Assembly: GCA_963713545.1 (NCBI GenBank)
Contig: CAVQME010000002.1
Location: forward strand, 310,001 to 374,000
Source of the DNA: CAVPLM01 sp963713545
GTDB lineage: Bacteria; Actinomycetota; Thermoleophilia; RBG-16-64-13
DNA length: 64,000 bases
Direction: 5' to 3'
The position numbers and the translations under genes are program-made. Shown here one piece after another: positions 28,382-37,515 of this stretch. Below the pieces are notes generated by a model. That model had not been told where the DNA came from. It did not search any database and worked only from the letters and a program-made list of their open reading frames with translations. Within the stretch, counting starts at the first letter, position 1, and every line of letters begins with the position of its first letter.

Positions 28382-30175
28382 TCAGCGAAGCCCCTCCCAT
28401 AGCGCGCGCACGCGAGCGCCGCACTCCCCGATGAGCACGTCCTCCCGTTCCCCTCCAGAGCGTGGCTCGACCTCGACCAGGCCGTCCAGAGCTTTCTTTC
28501 CCACCGTTACCCTGATGGGACAACCGATGAGCTCCGCGTCGGCGAACTTGACCCCGGGTCGCTCGTCACGGTCGTCCCAGAGCACCTCCCAGCCGTCCGC
28601 AGTAAGTCCTTCGTAGAGCATCCGCGCCACGTCGATCTGAGCACTTTCCTTGGCCTGCACCTGTACCAGTTGCACGTCGAAGGGGGCGATGGTCTTGGGC
28701 CAGACGATGCCCCGCTCGTCGCTGCTCTGTTCGACCGCAGCGGCGGCTATCCGCGCCGGCCCGATGCCGTACGAGCCCATCACAATGGGACGCTCTCGCC
28801 CCCCTTCGTCAAGGATGGTCGCCCCCAGAGGCAGCGAGTATTTGATGCCCAATTTGAAGATGTTTCCGACCTCGATCACCTGCTCGATCACCAAAGGGTG
28901 GCCGCACTCCGGGCAGCCGTCGCCTTCTTCGGCCTCGCGCAGATCGGCATATTCGGGGGTGAAATCGCGTCCGACCACCACGCCGACCAGATGGGTGTGC
29001 TCCTTGTTCGCGCCGGTGGCGTACTCGCGCGGACCTTCAAGGGCACCAGCGCCCGCGCTGCCTGCCGGATCGTCGGGACGCAGGCTCTCATCGGCCAGGA
29101 TCCGGAGGTTCCCGTCCGCGGGCAGACCCACCGGTCCCACAAAACCCACCTCCGCGCCGGTGACCGCGCTGACTTCCTCCGGATGGGCCGGACGCACTTC
29201 ACTCTTGAGGACACGGGCCAATTTGTTCTCGTGCAATGTGTGGTCTCCCCGTAAGAGCACCATGACGGGCGACTCTCCGGCCATGTACACCAGTGCCTTG
29301 ATGATCGAAGTGGGGGGAACGGCCAGGAACGCCGACACCTGCTCGATGGTCCGCTGCTCGGGCGTGGCCACTTCCCGGGGCCCCGTGCCACCGGAATCCC
29401 CTCCCTCTGTCCGCAGACGGGCTGCTGCGCTATCCCGCGGCTCGTCCGGAGCGCGGGCTATCGACCGGGCCAGCTCTACGTTGGCCGAGTACCCGCACGC
29501 GGGGCAAAGGGCCACGCGGTCCTCGCCGGCTCGGGAGGGAGCCATGTATTCGTGGGCCTGGGCCCCGCCCATGAAACCGCTGTCGCTCTCCACTCGATAG
29601 AACTGCAGTCCGCAACGGGCGAAGATGCGGTCGTATGCACCGATGTGTTTCTCGTAGCTGCTTTCGAGGCCCGCGTCGTCGACGTCGAACGAGTACGAGT
29701 CCTTCATGAGGAACTCCCGGACCCGCAGCACCCCGCCTTTGGCCCGGGGCTCGTCGCGGAACTTGAGCTGCAGCTGATACCAGATCTGGGGCAGGTCGCG
29801 ATAGGACCGCAGTTCCCGGGAGGCCAGCCAGGCGAAGACCTCTTCGTGGGTCATGGCCAGGACCATGTCCCGACCGCCCCGGTCGTTGAACCGGAACATC
29901 TCCGGGCCGATGGCGTCGTAGCGACCGCTCGCCTGCCATACGTCTGCGGGATGCATGGTGGGCATCGACAACTCGACCGCCCCGATAGCGTTCATCTCCT
30001 CCCGTATGATGCGACAGATTCGTTGCATCACCCGCCAGCCGAGAGGCAACATGATGTAGATGCCAGACGCGAACTGACGGACGAAACCACCGCGCACCAT
30101 CAGCTTGTGACTGATGGCCTCAGCATCGGCCGGGTCTTCTTTGACCGTGGGCATGAAGAAAGCGGTCGCCCGCAT
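28382..30175 (-). CDS. proS: Prolyl-tRNA synthetase, bacterial type
   Basis: Class II synthetase that charges tRNA-Pro. Motif 2 region FRDEPRAKGGVLRVREF and motif 3 (GIGPARIAAAAVEQ) are present. The YbaK-like editing insertion lies between them (about residues 260-400, with TSIIKALVYMAGESPVMVLLRGDH), which defines the bacterial long form. The anticodon-binding domain is at the C-terminus. 597 aa, normal length. A GC-rich hairpin sits 29 nt before the start. Confidence 0.96.
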   Translation of the reverse strand: MRATAFFMPTVKEDPADAEAISHKLMVRGGFVRQFASGIYIMLPLGWRVMQRICRIIREEMNAIGAVELSMPTMHPADVWQASGRYDAIGPEMFRFNDRGGRDMVLAMTHEEVFAWLASRELRSYRDLPQIWYQLQLKFRDEPRAKGGVLRVREFLMKDSYSFDVDDAGLESSYEKHIGAYDRIFARCGLQFYRVESDSGFMGGAQAHEYMAPSRAGEDRVALCPACGYSANVELARSIARAPDEPRDSAAARLRTEGGDSGGTGPREVATPEQRTIEQVSAFLAVPPTSIIKALVYMAGESPVMVLLRGDHTLHENKLARVLKSEVRPAHPEEVSAVTGAEVGFVGPVGLPADGNLRILADESLRPDDPAGSAGAGALEGPREYATGANKEHTHLVGVVVGRDFTPEYADLREAEEGDGCPECGHPLVIEQVIEVGNIFKLGIKYSLPLGATILDEGGRERPIVMGSYGIGPARIAAAAVEQSSDERGIVWPKTIAPFDVQLVQVQAKESAQIDVARMLYEGLTADGWEVLWDDRDERPGVKFADAELIGCPIRVTVGKKALDGLVEVEPRSGGEREDVLIGECGARVRALWEGLR

Positions 30176-30203
30176 CGATCCCTCCTCGGATTCCTGTGAG
30201 AGC

Positions 30204-30229
30204 CGGGCGCGGGATGCTGCCCGCGCCCG
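30204..30229. repeat. 10-bp GC inverted repeat between ispG and proS
   Basis: CGGGCGCGGG at 30204-30213 and CCCGCGCCCG at 30220-30229 with a 6-nt loop. In the proS transcript it would form a very stable stem ending 29 nt before the start codon. It lacks a T run on either strand, so it is not a classical intrinsic terminator. Function unknown. Confidence 0.7.
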
Positions 30230-30267
30230 CGGTGCTGACAGTCTAGCAGGCCGCGCCGCAGCCGAGG

Positions 30268-31455
30268 CTAACGGCGAGACCCGCTGCCGGGCCCGTCGGC
30301 CGGGGCCCCGCCAGGGAAGCCCGAGCCGGCGGCGGCGAGACCATCAGGGGCGTTCTCACTTCCATCAGCGTTCTCCCCGGACCCGCCTTGGTCGCTGCTC
30401 GACGCCGTCGGCCACCTCGAGGCGATCTCTGCGAAAAGCGCCTCCACCAGCTCTTCCTGGGCGACTTTCCTGACCGGCCGTCCTGCGGCAAAGACCACTC
30501 CTTCTCCCTCCCCGCCGGCGATGCCGAAGTCTGCCTTCCGTGCCTCCCCCGGCCCGTTCACCACGCAGCCCATGACTGCCACTTCGAGCTCCAGACCCGA
30601 GGCTTCGAGGCGCCTCTCCACCTCCAAAGCCAGCGGCTCCAGATCGATACGGGTCCGCCCGCACGTAGGACAGGAGATGACCCTGGGTCCCCGTGGGATC
30701 AGATCGAGCGTGCGCAGTATCTCGCGGGCCACACGCACTTCCTCCACCGGATCGCCGGTGAGCGAGACACGGACGGTATCGCCTACTCCTTCGGCCAGGA
30801 GCACTCCAAGGACCACGGCGCTTCTGAGGGAACCCGCCCAGCGTGTGCCCGCCTCGGTCAGCCCCAGATGCAGCGGATAGGGGATGCGCTCCGCCAGCAG
30901 GCGGTTGGCCCGGATCGCGATCAGAGGCGCCGACGACTTGACCGAGACTTTGATCTCGCGGAAATCAAGCTCCTCCATCAGTTCGCAGTAGCGCACCGCC
31001 GATTCGACCAAGGCGCCTGCCGGGTCCACTTGCTCCAACTCTCGCAGGTCGCGCTGCAAGGAACCACTGTTGACGCCCACTCGTATGACCGCCCCAGCCT
31101 GACGGGCGGCTTCCACCACCTCCCGGACCTCATTCCGCCCCCCGATATTCCCAGGGTTGATGCGCACGCCGGCCACCCCGGCTCTCAGGGCAGCCACTGC
31201 CAGACGGTGGTCGAAGTGCACGTCGGCGATAAGAGGAACGGGGGACTCGACCGTCAGCTCCGGGAGGGCCTCCGCTGCGGCGGTATCAGGCACCGCTACC
31301 CGCACCAGTCCGGCCCCGGCGGTGGCGAGGGCCCGGATCTGGCTGAGAGTCGCCTCGACGTCATCGGTGCGCGTGTTGGTCATGGACTGGACCACCACCG
31401 GAGCACCGCCGCCCACCGGCACCCCGCCGACCATCACCCTGCGTTCGCTGGGCAC
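30268..31455 (-). CDS. ispG: 4-hydroxy-3-methylbut-2-enyl diphosphate synthase
   Basis: Fe-S enzyme of the MEP isoprenoid pathway, converting MEcPP to HMBPP. Cluster ligands Cys262, Cys265 (SCPTCGR), Cys297 (GCVVNGPGE) and Glu304 are intact. The N-terminal TIM-barrel motif VVQSMTNTRTDD is present. A disordered Gly/Ser/Asp-rich tail of about 45 residues is added at the C-terminus. GTG 31455 follows rseP by 12 nt. Dxr of the same pathway is encoded two genes upstream. Confidence 0.95.
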   Translation of the reverse strand: MPSERRVMVGGVPVGGGAPVVVQSMTNTRTDDVEATLSQIRALATAGAGLVRVAVPDTAAAEALPELTVESPVPLIADVHFDHRLAVAALRAGVAGVRINPGNIGGRNEVREVVEAARQAGAVIRVGVNSGSLQRDLRELEQVDPAGALVESAVRYCELMEELDFREIKVSVKSSAPLIAIRANRLLAERIPYPLHLGLTEAGTRWAGSLRSAVVLGVLLAEGVGDTVRVSLTGDPVEEVRVAREILRTLDLIPRGPRVISCPTCGRTRIDLEPLALEVERRLEASGLELEVAVMGCVVNGPGEARKADFGIAGGEGEGVVFAAGRPVRKVAQEELVEALFAEIASRWPTASSSDQGGSGENADGSENAPDGLAAAGSGFPGGAPADGPGSGSRR

Positions 31456-31467
31456 GACCGCTCCGGG

Positions 31468-32652
31468 CTAACCGCCGAAGATGCGGCCGATGTCGTTGCC
31501 GGTCGCCACGATGAAGAGCAGCATGAAGAGCACGAACCCCACCATCGAGATCCGTTCGAAGGCTCTGAGGGAGATGCTCCGCCCCCGGATACGTTCGATG
31601 ATGCTGAAGAGCACATGCCCGCCGTCGAGCGGCAGCACGGGCAGAAGGTTGAGGATGGCGAGGTTGATGCTGATCAGGGCCAGCAGCATGAGGTAATAGC
31701 CGCCCTCAACGGCCTCGCTGGAGAGCTGGATGATGCCTATCGGTCCGGCCAGGCCTTGCGAGCCCGTCACCGGGGCATCGCCCGTGAACATCATGCCGAT
31801 GCCCTTGAATATGAGAGTCACCAAAGAGCCGGTGGTCCTGGCCGCGTAGCCCAAGGCCCCGATCACCCCGAGATCCTTCTGCTCGAAAGTCGGCTGGACC
31901 CCCAGATAGCCGGTGCCGCCCTCCTGTTCTTCGAGGACCGCGGTCAATTCGACGATGGCGCCGTCGCGCTCCACCTCCACGATCACCGTCTCACCGGGAT
32001 TCAGAAGGATCTGCGTACGGACCTCTTCCCACGTGTCGGTGGCCGTGCCACCGACGCTAACGATCTTGTCTCCGGGCTGCACGCCAGCCGCGGCCGCGGG
32101 CGTGCCCTCCCCGACCTCGGTGATGACCGTACTAGTGACACTCTCTCCCTGGGTAAGCCCCACGATGAAGATAAGGAGGAAGGCCACTATAACGTTCATG
32201 GCCACACCGGCGATGATAAACGCCAGCTTGTGCAGGAACGGATGGGAATAATAGCGGCGTTCGAGAGGCGTGGCCGCGATCTCGGCGGCGCTCAGAGCTC
32301 GTTTTCCGGCCAAACGATCCTCGGGGTCCTGGGGACGGTGTTTGCTCTCCCACTCTTCATCGCCATCCAAGTCCCCGGAGAGCCGGCGCTCCTCTTCCCT
32401 GGCTTCCTCCACCCGGGCCTCGAACTCCTCCCTGTGCATCCCCGTCACCCGCACATATCCACCGAGAGGCAGCGCGGATATCCCATAAATGGTCTCCCCG
32501 ATGCGGCGGCTGAACAGATAGCGTCCGAAGCCCAGACTGAACTCTTCGACTCTCATGCCCGTAGCCTTTGCCACGATGAAATGACCGAACTCGTGGGCCA
32601 GGATGAGGAATCCCAGTCCCACGATGGCTACTATCACTCCCACGAAGGTCAT
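31468..32652 (-). CDS. rseP: RIP metalloprotease RseP (site-2 protease family)
   Basis: Intramembrane zinc protease. HEFGH near the N-terminus and LDGGH near the C-terminus supply the zinc ligands, and a PDZ domain (about 190-265, with GVQPGDKIVSVGGTAT) lies between. Hydrophobic segments flank these. An acidic insertion (about residues 75-130) in the first cytoplasmic loop is longer than in E. coli. The ATG at 32652 is chosen over the adjoining TTG. The dxr-rseP-ispG order is widespread. Confidence 0.94.
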   Translation of the reverse strand: MTFVGVIVAIVGLGFLILAHEFGHFIVAKATGMRVEEFSLGFGRYLFSRRIGETIYGISALPLGGYVRVTGMHREEFEARVEEAREEERRLSGDLDGDEEWESKHRPQDPEDRLAGKRALSAAEIAATPLERRYYSHPFLHKLAFIIAGVAMNVIVAFLLIFIVGLTQGESVTSTVITEVGEGTPAAAAGVQPGDKIVSVGGTATDTWEEVRTQILLNPGETVIVEVERDGAIVELTAVLEEQEGGTGYLGVQPTFEQKDLGVIGALGYAARTTGSLVTLIFKGIGMMFTGDAPVTGSQGLAGPIGIIQLSSEAVEGGYYLMLLALISINLAILNLLPVLPLDGGHVLFSIIERIRGRSISLRAFERISMVGFVLFMLLFIVATGNDIGRIFGG

Positions 32653-32661
32653 CAAGAGAAC

Positions 32662-33822
32662 CTATCTCCTTACGGACAGCGCGGCACACACACCCGCGGC
32701 CTTGTCTCTTGCCCATTCATCGACGGCGGCGACCTCGGCGTAAGTTCCCAGATCGCTTCCTTCACATTGCGCGACGACCGCTTCCACTACCTCGTATATA
32801 CCCAGAAAAGGCAAGACTCCCTCCAGGAAGGCTTCCACGGCTACCTCGTTCGCTGCGTTGAGGGCGCATGTCGCCGCGTCGCCCCGTCCCCCTGCCTCGC
32901 GTGCCATGCGGACAGCTGGGAACGTCTCCTCATCCGGTGCCTCGAAATCGAGCGACAGCCCGGCAGAGAGATCGAGCGGGCTCGCCTCCACGGAGGCCCG
33001 GGTGGGGTAGTGCAGGGCGTAGGCGATAGGTATACGCATGTCGGCCGGTCCAAGATGGGCCAGCATTGCGCCGTCGTTCAGCCGTACCAGGGCGTGCACC
33101 AGTGATTGCGGGTGCACCACCACTTCGATCTGGTCGTAGCCCAGGCCGAAGAGATGGTGGGCCTCGATGACTTCCAGCCCTTTGTTCATGAGGGTGGCCG
33201 AGTCGGTACTGATCTTCTCTCCCATGGACCACGTGGGGTGGGCCAGCGCCTCGTCCCTGGTGACCCTTTCCAGTTCCGCGGGCTTCTTCCCTCGTAAGGG
33301 TCCCCCAGACGAGGTTATGACCACCGAGCCTACATTCCTTCTATCGGCCGTGGATAGCAGCTGGTAGAGGGCCGAATGCTCGGAGTCCACCGGCAGGATC
33401 TCGATCCCGCGCCGCGCCGCCAGGCCCATCACCAGCGAGCCGGCACAGACCAGGCTCTCCTTGTTTGCCAGGGCAAGAGACCGGCCGCATTCCAAGGCCG
33501 ACATGGTGGACTCGAGCCCTGCGAACCCCACGATCGCGTTCAGCACGAGGTCCGCCTCCACTTCCCGCACCAAGCGCGCCGCCGCTCCCGACCCGGTCCT
33601 CAGGTCCAACTCCGGGTAGAGCGAGGGAGAGACGGTAGTAGCGGCGGCCGCATCGGCGATCGCGACATGCTGTACTCCCAACGACACGGCCTGCTCGAGT
33701 AGCAAGGCCACGTTGCGGTCGCAGGAAAGGCCCACCACGGTCAGATCGTGGCTGCTTGCCACCACCTGAAGGGCCTGTACCCCGATCGACCCGGTGGCGC
33801 CAAGGACGAGGACCCGCTTCAT
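32662..33822 (-). CDS. dxr: 1-deoxy-D-xylulose 5-phosphate reductoisomerase
   Basis: Second step of the MEP pathway, NADPH-dependent. The nucleotide-binding GATGSIG is at residues 8-14, and the metal- and substrate-binding region is present (LPVDSEHSALYQLL, SSGGPLRGKKP, MNKGLEVIEAHHLF). 386 aa, normal. The start overlaps the cdsA stop by 4 nt. Confidence 0.96.
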   Translation of the reverse strand: MKRVLVLGATGSIGVQALQVVASSHDLTVVGLSCDRNVALLLEQAVSLGVQHVAIADAAAATTVSPSLYPELDLRTGSGAAARLVREVEADLVLNAIVGFAGLESTMSALECGRSLALANKESLVCAGSLVMGLAARRGIEILPVDSEHSALYQLLSTADRRNVGSVVITSSGGPLRGKKPAELERVTRDEALAHPTWSMGEKISTDSATLMNKGLEVIEAHHLFGLGYDQIEVVVHPQSLVHALVRLNDGAMLAHLGPADMRIPIAYALHYPTRASVEASPLDLSAGLSLDFEAPDEETFPAVRMAREAGGRGDAATCALNAANEVAVEAFLEGVLPFLGIYEVVEAVVAQCEGSDLGTYAEVAAVDEWARDKAAGVCAALSVRR

Positions 33823-34616
33823 TTCACCAAGTCACCCAGCAGCACCAGGGATGCCCAGTAGGCGACGAACCCGGCGAAGAGGATGGAGTCGAAGCGGTCG
33901 AGGATCCCTCCGTGGCCGGGCAGTATCCTGCCCGAATCCTTCACACGGAAGTCCCGCTTGAAGGCGGATTCGAAAAGGTCGCCCCATTGCCCGACCACCC
34001 CTATGATCAGCCCCAGTATCACCGCCTCCATGGCCGGCAGCCATGGTGAATAGATCTTCACGACCAAGGCGGCCACGACCGCTCCGGCCAGACCCCCGAT
34101 GGCGCCTTCGACCGACTTGTTGGGGGAGATGCGAGGCGCCATCCGGTGACGCCCCATAGCCCGCCCCACGAAATAGGCGAACGTGTCGCTGAGCATGGTG
34201 CAGGCCATCACCAAGATGGTCAGAGCCATGCCGTGCTCCAGGGCTCGCAGTAACAGGAGGTACGCGAAACCCACCGCCACCCAAAGGACGCCGAACCCCG
34301 TCACCGCCATCCGTCCCACCAGATGCGCGCCCAGTTCGCCGAAAAGCGACCAGAAGAAGGTCAAGATGACGAGGGCGGCCAGACCAGCCAGGATTCCCTC
34401 GAGGCCCATGAAGTAGGCGCCCGCCAGCACCCCCAGTCCGGCCACAAAACCCACCAGAAGGTTCGGCCGGTAAGGCCGGACGACCGTGTAGTACTCATGG
34501 AGTCCGAGCACGGTCAGCACGACGGCGAGCCCGAAAAAGTAATAGCCACCGAGGATGACCGCCGCCAGCCCGATGGGGATACCGATGACGGCGACGAGAA
34601 CGCGGTATCTAAGCAT
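33819..34616 (-). CDS. cdsA: Phosphatidate cytidylyltransferase
   Basis: Membrane enzyme that makes CDP-diacylglycerol, the substrate of PgsA encoded downstream in this window. Multiple transmembrane segments. The C-terminal family signature is intact (ISPNKSVEGAIGG, then KDSGRILPGHGGILDRFDS). 265 aa. The end overlaps dxr by 4 nt and the start overlaps uppS by 8 nt. Confidence 0.95.
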   Translation of the reverse strand: MLRYRVLVAVIGIPIGLAAVILGGYYFFGLAVVLTVLGLHEYYTVVRPYRPNLLVGFVAGLGVLAGAYFMGLEGILAGLAALVILTFFWSLFGELGAHLVGRMAVTGFGVLWVAVGFAYLLLLRALEHGMALTILVMACTMLSDTFAYFVGRAMGRHRMAPRISPNKSVEGAIGGLAGAVVAALVVKIYSPWLPAMEAVILGLIIGVVGQWGDLFESAFKRDFRVKDSGRILPGHGGILDRFDSILFAGFVAYWASLVLLGDLVK

Positions 34617-35394
34617 CGCCGGCCCCGGCGCGAGCGCCGTAGCGGCGCTCGCGCGCCGCGTAGTCGTCGAGAGCCCGCTGCAACTCCTTCTCGTCGAAGT
34701 CCGGCCAGAGGCCGTCCCAGAAGTAGAGCTCCGAATAGGCCGACTGCCACAGCAGGAAGTTCGACAGCCGCTTTTCGCCGGAGGTGCGGATCACCAGGTC
34801 CGGGTCGCGCATCAGAGGAGAATAGAGATGCCGGGCTATGTCGGCCTCGTCGATCTGACCTGGGTCGACGCCGGCGGCCGCGGCGCGCCGCACTGCGTCG
34901 ACGATCTCCCCCCGGCCCCCGTAGTTGAATGCGATGAAGAGGATCATCCGGCCGTTGCCGGCGGTCAGTCGTTCCGCCCATTCCATCTTGGCCAGTAGGT
35001 TGGCGCTAAAACCCTCGCGCCGCCCGACAAAGACCACCCTGCAGTCGTTCTCATGGAGGGTCGGGACCTCGCTCTCGATCATCTCCGCGTGCAACTGCAT
35101 GAGTCCCTCCACTTCCTCGGTGGGTCGGCTCCAGTTCTCGGTGGAGAAGGAGTAGAGGGTGAGTTGCCCGAGGCCGAGATCGCGCGCCGCCTCGATTACC
35201 CGCCGCACTGCCTTCGTGCCCGCCCGGTGACCGGCTGCCACGGGAAGGCGGCGACGGCGCGCCCACCGGCCGTTGCCGTCCATGATGATGGCTACATGGA
35301 AGGGTCTTGCGCCCTCCGGCCCGGTTTTGGCCCCATCCGAGGCTTCCTTCCCGCCCCGATGTGCAAGAGCTCCAAGCCAGTCCGGTAGGCTCAC
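34609..35394 (-). CDS. uppS: Isoprenyl transferase (undecaprenyl diphosphate synthase)
   Basis: Cis-prenyltransferase that makes the C55 lipid carrier for peptidoglycan. Conserved MDGNGRWA with catalytic Asp39, then SFSTENWSRP, FNYGGRGEIVDA and DLVIRTSGEKRLSNFLLWQSAY. 261 aa. About 30 extra polar residues precede the core. It is 1 nt after frr and overlaps cdsA. Confidence 0.96.
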   Translation of the reverse strand: MSLPDWLGALAHRGGKEASDGAKTGPEGARPFHVAIIMDGNGRWARRRRLPVAAGHRAGTKAVRRVIEAARDLGLGQLTLYSFSTENWSRPTEEVEGLMQLHAEMIESEVPTLHENDCRVVFVGRREGFSANLLAKMEWAERLTAGNGRMILFIAFNYGGRGEIVDAVRRAAAAGVDPGQIDEADIARHLYSPLMRDPDLVIRTSGEKRLSNFLLWQSAYSELYFWDGLWPDFDEKELQRALDDYAARERRYGARAGAGDA

Positions 35395-35395
35395 G

Positions 35396-35953
35396 TCAGA
35401 TCTCGAGGATCTCTTCTTCCTTGTGGTGCACCAGGTCGTTGACCTTCTCGATGAAGCCGTCGGTCAGCTTCTGCACGTCCTCTTCGGCCCGGTGCTCGTC
35501 GTCTTCCGAGATCTCGCCCTCCTTCTTGAGCTCTTTGAGATCGTGTATGACATCCCGGCGGACGTTGCGAATAGCGATGCGGCTGTCCTCAGCCATGTTC
35601 TTGATCAGCTTGACCAGGTCCTTACGCCGTTCGGCGGTCAGAGTGGGGATGTTGAGCCGGATCACCGTGCCATCCGTGTTCGGGGTCAGCGCCAGGTCGG
35701 ACTCTTGGATGGCCCGCACGACCGCGTTCACCGCGCTCTTGTCGTAGACCGTAACAGATATCGTCCGCGGATCCGGAGTGGCCAGATTGGCCAACTGCTT
35801 AAGAGGGGTCTTGGCGCCGTAGTAGTCCACGTGCAGCCGGTCGAGGAGTCCGGTGGAGGCCCGTCCGGTACGCACCGTGTTGAACTCGCTCCGAAGCGCA
35901 TCGAGCGCACTCTCCATGCGACGCTTGCCGTCGGCGATCAGTTCGGTGATCAT
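35396..35953 (-). CDS. frr: Ribosome recycling factor
   Basis: Splits post-termination ribosomes together with EF-G. The 185-aa product has RTGRASTGLLDRLHVDYYG near the N-terminus and the C-terminal helical block (LTAERRKDLVKLIKNMAEDSRIAIRNVRRD). Its start overlaps the pyrH stop by 4 nt. Confidence 0.97.
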   Translation of the reverse strand: MITELIADGKRRMESALDALRSEFNTVRTGRASTGLLDRLHVDYYGAKTPLKQLANLATPDPRTISVTVYDKSAVNAVVRAIQESDLALTPNTDGTVIRLNIPTLTAERRKDLVKLIKNMAEDSRIAIRNVRRDVIHDLKELKKEGEISEDDEHRAEEDVQKLTDGFIEKVNDLVHHKEEEILEI

Positions 35954-36696
35954 GCCTCTCCCCTTTGCTGAGCGTGATCCGAGACTATCGTGCCCACCCG
36001 TTCCCCGTAGACGACTCGATGGATGTTGCCGGGTACACTCATATTGAACACCATTATCGGCAGATGGTTGTCCATGCAGAGTGAGAGCGCCGTCGAGTCC
36101 ATGACCTTCAGGCCGCGCTCCAGCGCTTCGCGATGGGTGATGCTTTCGATGAGCTTGGCATCGGGCTCGATCTCGGGATCGGCGTCATAGACCCCGTCGA
36201 ACTTCTTCTTAGCCATGAGCAGGCAGCCAGCACCGATCTCGAGAGCGCGCAGAGCGGCCGCTGTGTCGGTACTGAAGAACGGATTGCCGGTCCCCGCCGC
36301 GAAGATGACGACCCTGCCCTTCTCCAGGTGCCGTATGGCTCGCCCGCGGATGTAGGGCTCGCAGATCTCCTGCATGTGAATAGCCGACAACACGCGCGAA
36401 TCCGTGCCCAACTTCCGGAGCGCATCTTGCAGCGCGACGGAGTTCATGACCGTCGCCAACATCCCCATGTAGTCCGCCGTAGCCCGTTCAATACCCTGAG
36501 CCGCGCCTGATACCCCCCGGAAGATGTTGCCTCCCCCGACGACGATAGCCACCTCGGTGCCGCCGGAAGCTACTTCGGACACCTCCCCAGCCACACCTCG
36601 GAGCCGGTCCGGGTCGATTCCGTAGTTCAGATCACCCATGAGGGCCTCGCCGCTAAGCTTGAGCAAGACCCTCCTGCAGGCCGGTTGCTGGGCCAT
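35950..36696 (-). CDS. pyrH: UMP kinase
   Basis: Phosphorylates UMP to UDP; bacterial amino-acid-kinase fold. KLSGEALMG at the N-terminus, the GGGNIFRG glycine loop, and AAGTGNPFFSTDTAAALRALEI for nucleotide binding. 248 aa. It lies in the canonical rpsB-tsf-pyrH-frr order, 70 bp after tsf. Confidence 0.97.
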   Translation of the reverse strand: MAQQPACRRVLLKLSGEALMGDLNYGIDPDRLRGVAGEVSEVASGGTEVAIVVGGGNIFRGVSGAAQGIERATADYMGMLATVMNSVALQDALRKLGTDSRVLSAIHMQEICEPYIRGRAIRHLEKGRVVIFAAGTGNPFFSTDTAAALRALEIGAGCLLMAKKKFDGVYDADPEIEPDAKLIESITHREALERGLKVMDSTALSLCMDNHLPIMVFNMSVPGNIHRVVYGERVGTIVSDHAQQRGEA

Positions 36697-36766
36697 ATCT
36701 CCTCGCTCTGGGCTCCCCTCGCGGCGTGACCTTGCCCCGAGGCCTGGTTGATGGGACGTCGTGTCC

Positions 36767-37372
36767 TTAGATTACCTCGTCGCCGAGCCGAAAACGGGCG
36801 AAGCGGCGTATCTCGATGTTCTCGCCGATCTTGCCGATGACCTCGCGGCGAAGGTCGTCGATGGTCTTGTCGGGATCCTTGACAAAGGGTTGCTCAAGAA
36901 GCACCACCTCGGAGAACCACTTGCTGAGCTTGCCTTCGGCTATCTTCTGGATCACCGCTTCCGGCTTGCCCGATGCTTTGGCCTGAGCCGAGTAGATCTC
37001 GACCTCCGCGGCCGTGGCCTCCTCGGGGATGTCCTCGCGGCCGACCCAAAGGGGGCTCGAAGCGGCGATATGCATGGCAACATCGTGCACGAAACCCTTG
37101 AAATCCTCGTTGCGGGCGACGAAGTCGGTCTCGCAGTTCACCTCCACCAGCACGCCCACTTTGGCTCCGGGATGGATGTACGAATCGACAATCCCTTCGT
37201 TGGTGGCCCTGGAGGACTTCTTGTCGGCGGTCGCCATGCCTTTCTTGCGCAGGATCTTCAGCGCTTCATCCATGTCACCTTGAGCCTCGGTAAGCGCCAT
37301 CTTGCAGTCCATGATGCCCGCGCCGCACGCATCGCGCAGCTTCTTGACCAGGTTTGCATCGATACTCATCAT
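36767..37372 (-). CDS. tsf: Elongation factor Ts, short form
   Basis: Nucleotide exchange factor for EF-Tu. The N-terminal UBA-like region (KKLRDACGAGIMDCKMAL) and the TDFVARNEDF signature are present. The product is about 200 aa, against about 280 in E. coli; it lacks one half of the duplicated core domain, as in the Thermus- and Thermotoga-type short EF-Ts. Two adjacent ATGs (37372 and 37369) follow GGAGG; the second has the better spacing. Confidence 0.95.
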   Translation of the reverse strand: MMSIDANLVKKLRDACGAGIMDCKMALTEAQGDMDEALKILRKKGMATADKKSSRATNEGIVDSYIHPGAKVGVLVEVNCETDFVARNEDFKGFVHDVAMHIAASSPLWVGREDIPEEATAAEVEIYSAQAKASGKPEAVIQKIAEGKLSKWFSEVVLLEQPFVKDPDKTIDDLRREVIGKIGENIEIRRFARFRLGDEVI

Positions 37373-37515
37373 TCAGCCTCCGTCGTTACGACGCTCGACG
37401 TTTTCGATCACCATTTTCAGCTCAACGTCGCTCCACGCCGAGAGGCCGCCTCAGAAGGCCTGGGGGAGCGGAGCCACCGTCCCAGGCAGGGGCCCCGGCC
37501 GGCACGCGCCTAGGA

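Noticed and set aside
30176..30267. T-box leader for proS
   Set aside because: The gap is only 92 bp and lacks the T-box core sequence and an antiterminator.
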